Assembly (NCBI RefSeq): GCF_037081675.1
Contig: NZ_JAZAQL010000004.1
Coordinates: 186,001 to 250,000 of the forward strand
Length of the DNA stretch: 64,000 nt
Direction of reading: 5' to 3'
Source: Halorubellus litoreus
Lineage (GTDB): Archaea; Halobacteriota; Halobacteria; Halobacteriales; Natrialbaceae
Of this stretch, positions 59,388 to 64,000 are shown piece after piece. The notes below the pieces were generated by a model. That model did not search any database and was not told where the DNA came from. It saw nothing but the letters and a program-made list of their open reading frames with translations. Positions within the stretch are counted from its first letter, which is position 1. Every line of letters starts with the position of its first letter. The translations under genes and the position numbers were made by a program.

Positions 59388-60830
59388 TTACTCCGTTTTT
59401 GTGGGTTCTGTATGAGTTCTCAGCCGATGGGCCTGGACGAGAAATGCTACAGAAAATAGTGCTGACAGGAGTCTACCGAGTGGTGCTTCCAATGAAGCAA
59501 GAATCGCTCGCGCTTGCCATGGAAGCCAATCTGGCCCCATAGTGTACGAGACGTTGGGATAGGCAGACGAGAACACCTGATTACGGAACTGATACCTATT
59601 CTCCCGACTCGACGTTGGTTCAGTCTGTTGGTTTACCCACTGTTCAGCTGTTCCACTCATCGAGAACCCACGGTTGTTCAGGTGAGTGATTAGTGAACCC
59701 ACAGTCTGGTTTGACTCCGATAGCCGATGGTCTAAGTCTGATAACAGAGCAGCTCCCCAAAGATACGAGCGCTTTGAGGTCGCGTCTGCTTGGTTCAAAG
59801 CCGTTCCATTCGGGACCTCGCGATAGCGAGCTAGCATCCCATCATACTCCCGTGGAGACATATATCCGCTCTCAAGTTGGAGCCGAAGTCCGAGGTACTG
59901 AGCACTGCCCTCCGTGAACCATTGTAGTCCGCCGGTTACGCGAAAGTCTTGGCGTGTATGAACGTACTCATGAAACCAAATGTTCATCTCCTCAGGTGAC
60001 CCCGACGAATATTCTGCTGGGGCGATAAACTCATTTGCAACGGCCCACCCAGGATGATCTCCCTGGGGTACTGTCGGTGAGGCGAACACCCGAACGGTTT
60101 GGTCGGTTTTACCGCCATGGAGTCGACGTGAGCTTTCGTTCAAGACACTGAGTACAGTCGCTGGTGAAACACTACTCTCTCGGGAGATATTTGGCTGGAC
60201 GAAGACGTGTTCTTGACATCCAATCATCTGACGCGATACAGAGACGTTCCCTAAATAGACGAACTGTTCGCCAATCGCTCCTGCAGAGGCTGGACGTACC
60301 GAAACATTTCCTCCAGCAAGATCAAGAGCAGGCCCAAGCAGCCATCTATCTCCAGATGGATACGACCGATTTGTGTCCCTTGGGTTGTACGTCTGGGAGT
60401 CATCTGGGTTAATCTCCACCGTAATCGATGCGTTTCGATTATCTCCATCCCATCGGAACCGAGTTCCTGTCTTACGGAATCCTGTTGAGTTTATGATGGC
60501 GCCATCGCCGTTTAGCCCTACTCGGAAGGTGGAGTTTCGGGTCTCAGATATGTTGAACACGACTCGATACTGAGAGGTGTTCGAAGTTCGTTGATAAACT
60601 GCAGTCACCGTACTTGCAGTGAAATTGGAATTCTCAAGGTCCGGGAGGAACGTTGGGTTCTGATAGTACCCCTGTTCTTGAGTACACTCTTGAGGGAGAC
60701 CCTGTCGAGGATATCGCTCTTCAAAAGCTCCAGTTCCCGCTCCGAACGCCGGACCAAGTGCCGCCAACCCAAACAGGACAGCCAATACAACAGATAAAAT
60801 CAACCGCAGGTGACTACGTTCAATGGCCAT
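59388..60830 (-). CDS. Secreted/membrane metallopeptidase (HExxH)
   Basis: 480 residues from ATG 60830. There is an N-terminal signal (LRLILSVVLAVLFGLAALGP) and a weakly hydrophobic C-terminal helix (LGRLLSALFSVAFLV). The catalytic segment is MNIWFHEYVHTRQDF (HExxH) with a downstream TEGSAQYLGL (the third Glu ligand), as in gluzincin peptidases of the M1/M61 type. The ectodomain is Asn/Thr/Ser-rich with many N-glycosylation sites. It stands alone after the regulator gene. An envelope-remodelling role during mating is only a guess. Confidence 0.78.
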   Translation of the reverse strand: MAIERSHLRLILSVVLAVLFGLAALGPAFGAGTGAFEERYPRQGLPQECTQEQGYYQNPTFLPDLENSNFTASTVTAVYQRTSNTSQYRVVFNISETRNSTFRVGLNGDGAIINSTGFRKTGTRFRWDGDNRNASITVEINPDDSQTYNPRDTNRSYPSGDRWLLGPALDLAGGNVSVRPASAGAIGEQFVYLGNVSVSRQMIGCQEHVFVQPNISRESSVSPATVLSVLNESSRRLHGGKTDQTVRVFASPTVPQGDHPGWAVANEFIAPAEYSSGSPEEMNIWFHEYVHTRQDFRVTGGLQWFTEGSAQYLGLRLQLESGYMSPREYDGMLARYREVPNGTALNQADATSKRSYLWGAALLSDLDHRLSESNQTVGSLITHLNNRGFSMSGTAEQWVNQQTEPTSSRENRYQFRNQVFSSAYPNVSYTMGPDWLPWQARAILASLEAPLGRLLSALFSVAFLVQAHRLRTHTEPTKTE

Positions 60831-60883
60831 ACATGACAAGTGCTCGTATCATAGACTGATAGATTCTCTGACTTCGGCACTAT

Positions 60884-61038
60884 CTAGTTTAGCACCTCCG
60901 CAGCTGGCGTGTGTCCATCGAGCGCTTGATGCGCTCGTTGGTGGTTGTAGTAGTGCATGAACTGTGCAAAACATTCGTGGACGCTCCACCGACTGCCTAC
61001 CCACGAGTTATGGAAGCGTTCAACCCGTATCTTGGAAC
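60884..61038 (-). pseudogene. DDE transposase C-terminal fragment
   Basis: On the minus strand the frame reads RFHNSWVGSRWSVHE, then CFAQFMHYYNHQRAHQALDG and HTPAAEVLN to TAG (60884-60886). Y-Y-N-x-x-R-x-H-x-x-L-x-G is the end of an integrase-core transposase. Upstream the frame is lost near 61040. CTATCTAGTTTAGC at 60880 is probably the IS end. Its insertion adjoins the broken Orc1/Cdc6 gene. Confidence 0.65.
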
Positions 61039-61762
61039 GCCTTCATATAGGGGAAACCCGACGTCGGGAAGACCGTCTCCACACGCTACAAGCTCGACGA
61101 ACTCATGGCCTCCGCCCAAGAGTACACCATCGCCTGCGACTTCATCTGAATCAACTGCAACGGCCTCACCTCCTCCTACCAGGTCGCCATCAAGCTCACC
61201 AACGACATCGCCCCACCCCAAGGCCAACTCCCCGCCACCGGCCTCCCACCGAGCGAAGTCTACAACCGCATGTGGGACGTCCTCGACGGCTACGAAGACA
61301 CCGTCATCATCGTCCTCGACGAAGTCGACAGCATCGGCTCCAAAGACGAGCTCCTCTACAAACTCAGCCGCGCTGAAAAAGAACGCGACCTCACCGACAC
61401 CGAGATCTCCGTCATCGGCATCAGCAACAACCTCTCCTTCCGCGACAAACTCGACCCCCGCGTCCAGTCCTCACTCTGCGAACGCGAACTCCAATTCTCC
61501 ACCTACGACGCCGGCGAACTCCAGGCCATCCTCCGCGACCGCGCCGACACCGCATTCAAACCCAACGCCCTCGACGACGGCGTGATTCCCTACTGTGCCG
61601 CACTCGTGGCCAGCGAGTCCGGCGACGCCCGCAAAGCCCTCGACCTCCTCTACGAAGCCGGCCAGATCGCACGCGCCAACGACGCCGACGTCGTCACCGA
61701 AGCCCATGTCCGCGACGGCTGGGACGAACTCCGTCGCGAACGCATCGTCGAAGGCCTCGCCG
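61039..61762 (+). pseudogene. cdc6: Orc1/Cdc6 origin-binding protein, truncated and interrupted
   Basis: From the Walker A region (GKPDVGKTVSTRYKLDELMA) to the Walker B VIIVLDEVDSIGSKDELLYK, the sensor segment VIGISNNLSFRDKLDPRVQS, and the arginine-finger helix ending DELRRERIVEGLAE. The N-terminus is missing, there are in-frame stops at the Walker A edge (TAG near 61047) and inside (TGA near 61150), and the C-terminal winged-helix domain is absent. Orc1/Cdc6 loads the MCM helicase. This copy is non-functional. It runs directly into the next pseudogene, implying a deletion. Confidence 0.82.
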
Positions 61763-62964
61763 AGTGCAACCAACACGAAGATACAGGACCAGAAGAACGC
61801 CACACCCACACCCACCGCCTTCCCGTCGGTCGGTGACCCGGATCCGGACACCACCGTTGCACGTGACCTCGACGCGAGCGCGCTCTCCCGGCACGTCCCC
61901 GACGGCTACCAGCCCGCACAGATTCCCGACGAAGCCACGCCCGCGTCGCTGAGCTTCAAGGACGTCGACGACCTCTTCGATGCCGCCGCTCGCGCGCTCG
62001 CCGAACACGCCTACGAGGGCCTCTACATCGACGAATTCCGCGAACAAGACTGGTACATCGAGATATGGTCGGAGAAATCCGACGTCGTCTCCGAGGGGCT
62101 CGCCAGCGAGTACGGCGCCACCATCCGACCCGCCGGCGGCGGCGAGTTCTCACTCTCTATGTGCCAACAGGCGCTCGACATCGCGGACGCGCGCGGTCAG
62201 GACCTCGCAGTCATCATCATCTCCGACTTCGACGCCAAAGGCGCCGACATGCCCGTCTCCGTCGCCCGCAAGTTCGAACTCGAAGGCGCGCTCCGCGGTA
62301 TCGACGTGGAACTCGTCCACGGCGCCGTCACCTTAGAGCAGGTCAAAGCGTACGGTATCCCGGGCGACCCGGCGAAGACACCCGACGGCCTCGAAGACGA
62401 CGTGCGTGGCGCGAAGGGCTACGAGACGCACAAGGAGTTGTTCCGCGAGTTCGCCGGTCAGTACCCTGTCGAGATCCGCGCCTTCCAGTCGCGCTACCCG
62501 GCCGCGTTCAAGACCGAACTCGAGGAGCGCCTCCAACAGTACGTCGACGACGACCTCCCTGACCGCATCCGCGAACACGTCTGGCAAGCCAGGAGGACGC
62601 CTACGACGCCCTCCGCCGCGCCTTCGAGGACGACGCTCAGGACATCGAAGCCGCCTACCGAGCGCTCGACGATGCACTCAGTCGGTATCGGGGCCGCGTG
62701 AAGGCCGATGTCGAGGCGACGAACCAGGGGTTAGCGAGACTGCGAGACCGCGAACACATCGTTCGCGAAGACGAGAACATCGAGCGTGCTCGGTGAGAGT
62801 TCAGCAAGGCCCTCGGCGACGTCGACGTCCGCACCGCCCCCGACGCCATCGACCTCCAACTCCCCGAGGCTGACGCACCCGGCGACGACGACCCGCTCCT
62901 GGACACAGGCCGTGGCCTGCTCGACCAGCTCGCCGCGTACCAGGACTACAACATCCGCGACTAA
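61763..62964 (+). pseudogene. Toprim-like plasmid protein remnant, frameshifted
   Basis: It begins within the protein (no start) with WYIEIWSEKSDVVSEGLASE, then LAVIIISDFDAKGADMPVSV, a D-x-D Toprim/TopoVI-A-like segment, then VELVHGAVTLEQVKAYGIPG. The frame is lost near 62590 (continuing in another frame as SQEDAYDALRRAF), and a TGA at 62794-62796 interrupts it before a final TAA at 62962-62964. Intact versions occur in haloarchaeal plasmids. It is joined to the cdc6 remnant without a spacer. Confidence 0.62.
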
Positions 62965-63413
62965 CCCGATCGTTCTTCTCCGCACAGCTGTGTGATCGAC
63001 GTCGACAGCCACGCCCACTCAAGCCCACGCCTCAGATATCATGGTGAGGGTGGCTGTGGGTAGCCTGAACCACCCCCATGACCCGACCCGACACCAAGGT
63101 GTGGGGTAGAATCAAAACTATTTCTTGATGGCGCCGTACCTTATCGGATAAGCCGTACACCGCACGGCCGTGAACTGAATCTTCGGGCCGTGACTCGATA
63201 GGATCGAACGGCAATCGAACTTCACGATTTGTGGTGCGAACGTCCTACAAGAATGAGACTGAATCAGGAATCACCTTTTCAGATGAGTATGATACAATCG
63301 CGATACTTGGTGACATAGAACTCAGGACGCGAAAATTAGCAGACTGAAGAGGCGGTGTTGACGGAAATATACTTGACCGTAACTATTTTCGTCACGAAAA
63401 TCGAACTGATAAT
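62965..63413. other. Intergenic region before the terminal lipoprotein gene
   Basis: About 450 bases. No gene is supported; the minus-strand frames in it are shadows. The last 100 bases are AT-rich (GTAACTATTTTCG, then AATCGAACTGATAAT before ATG 63414) and probably hold the promoter of the lipoprotein gene. Confidence 0.4.
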
Positions 63414-63986
63414 ATGGCTACCCGAAGACATATCGTGACAAGTTTAACAGGTTTCATTGCGGTAAGTACTGGATGTCTCGAATCGGTTTCTGAGGGTCCA
63501 AAGCCTGAAGCCTCGGCAACAAAGACCGTTGCTGAAAAGAGATTTACTCAGTTGGAGGAAGAGCCAGCGCATATCGAAGCTCGGCTCTCTGACTTAAAAC
63601 CAGTAGGAACGACAAACAAAATTACTCCGGCTGATGGATGGGTTCCATCAAATTGGAGTATAAATAAACAAGAACATCTTGAGGGTGTTGATATTGATAA
63701 TACTATAGATAACTCAGAAGAAGTTAATAAGTTCTTGACAGATATAGGTTTCTCTGAATATTCCTTATTAGTTCATCAGTACCCGATTTTGTCATGCCGG
63801 AGTCGAAATCTCGAAACTCTGCAATGGGGCGATCCTGCAGAACAAGGAACTCCAATTAAACTGAACTATTCCCTCTCCAAAAGAGAATGTAATACGAGTA
63901 GTGAGGAGCATGTAGAAATGACTATCGTAAGGGTTCCTGCAAATATCCCCTTTGTTGGGTATTTTTCAAGTATGGTAACTAAATAA
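63414..63986 (+). CDS. Tat-type lipoprotein, AT-rich
   Basis: 190 residues. The N-terminus reads ATRRHIVTSLTGFIAVSTGC, a twin-arginine signal ending in a lipobox cysteine at about residue 21, so it is an exported lipid-anchored surface protein. The mature part has three cysteines and a beta-rich look, but no family was recognised. Codons are clearly AT-richer than the neighbouring pseudogenes. It is complete, stopping at 63984-63986. Confidence 0.68.
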   Translation: MATRRHIVTSLTGFIAVSTGCLESVSEGPKPEASATKTVAEKRFTQLEEEPAHIEARLSDLKPVGTTNKITPADGWVPSNWSINKQEHLEGVDIDNTIDNSEEVNKFLTDIGFSEYSLLVHQYPILSCRSRNLETLQWGDPAEQGTPIKLNYSLSKRECNTSSEEHVEMTIVRVPANIPFVGYFSSMVTK

Positions 63987-64000
63987 CGTAATTGTCGGCG

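Noticed and set aside
1..64000. CRISPR array, rRNA or tRNA genes, integrase or relaxase
   Set aside because: No regularly spaced repeats, no rRNA or cloverleaf signatures, and no tyrosine or serine recombinase or relaxase motifs were recognised by eye. Absence is not proof.

Overview
The window is haloarchaeal DNA. It is GC-rich, its proteins are strongly acidic, many starts are leaderless with a TATA-like box about 25-30 bases upstream, and it carries archaeal-type factors (TFB, PCNA, RPA, PriS/PriL-like primase, AMP phosphorylase) and Tat lipoprotein signals. Most of it (about 5.2-63 kb) reads as one mobile element, either an integrative conjugative element or a plasmid block. I see no recombinase, relaxase or tRNA attachment site inside the window, so its ends are not defined.

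Layout: 1-4.9 kb holds a 5'-truncated AMP phosphorylase gene, a decayed TnpB gene and a helical-repeat protein. 5.2-21.1 kb is a tightly overlapping conjugation operon: a small ribbon-helix-helix-like protein, a VirB2-like pilin candidate, a large secreted protein, a lipoprotein, a VirB6-like membrane protein, a VirB4 ATPase, a VirD4-like coupling protein with extra C-terminal domains, and a PriS/PriL-like primase pair. 21.1-30.8 kb is accessory: an AbiE-like pair, a VapBC-like pair beside a dead UPF0175 antitoxin, a surface metallo-beta-lactamase-fold lipoprotein with its DUF3006 partner, a zinc-motif protein and a tandem GIY-YIG protein. 30.86-31.72 kb has no credible gene but is packed with perfect hairpins and nested long-range helices; I read it as a candidate large structured RNA.

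32-38.5 kb encodes DNA-handling factors (OB-fold protein, RPA, RPA-associated protein, TFB) around an MNT/HEPN-like pair. 38.9-46.4 kb is a defence-like island: exonuclease VII with a membrane-anchored large subunit, HTH and membrane proteins, an Nmad3-like protein and a methyltransferase-CBS-HEPN fusion. 46.6-48.6 kb has PCNA and an ArdC-like antirestriction protein, then an AT-richer pentapeptide-repeat ion channel. 50.6-59 kb has small element proteins, a TumE-like toxin pair, a PrimPol and a DUF6610/TGT-like protein. 59.4-63 kb is a secreted metallopeptidase followed by wreckage (transposase, Orc1/Cdc6 and Toprim-like pseudogenes), and the window ends with a lipoprotein gene.

At least eleven promoters in the element share one design: a TTTGT/TTTAT box, then at once a C-rich/G-rich inverted repeat, usually followed by TGGAGG. 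This would put the replication, transcription and antirestriction genes under one regulator. The inferred programme is pilus and DNA transfer from the first operon, then replication of incoming single strands by the element's own primases, SSBs and clamp, with antirestriction and toxin-antitoxin modules securing establishment.
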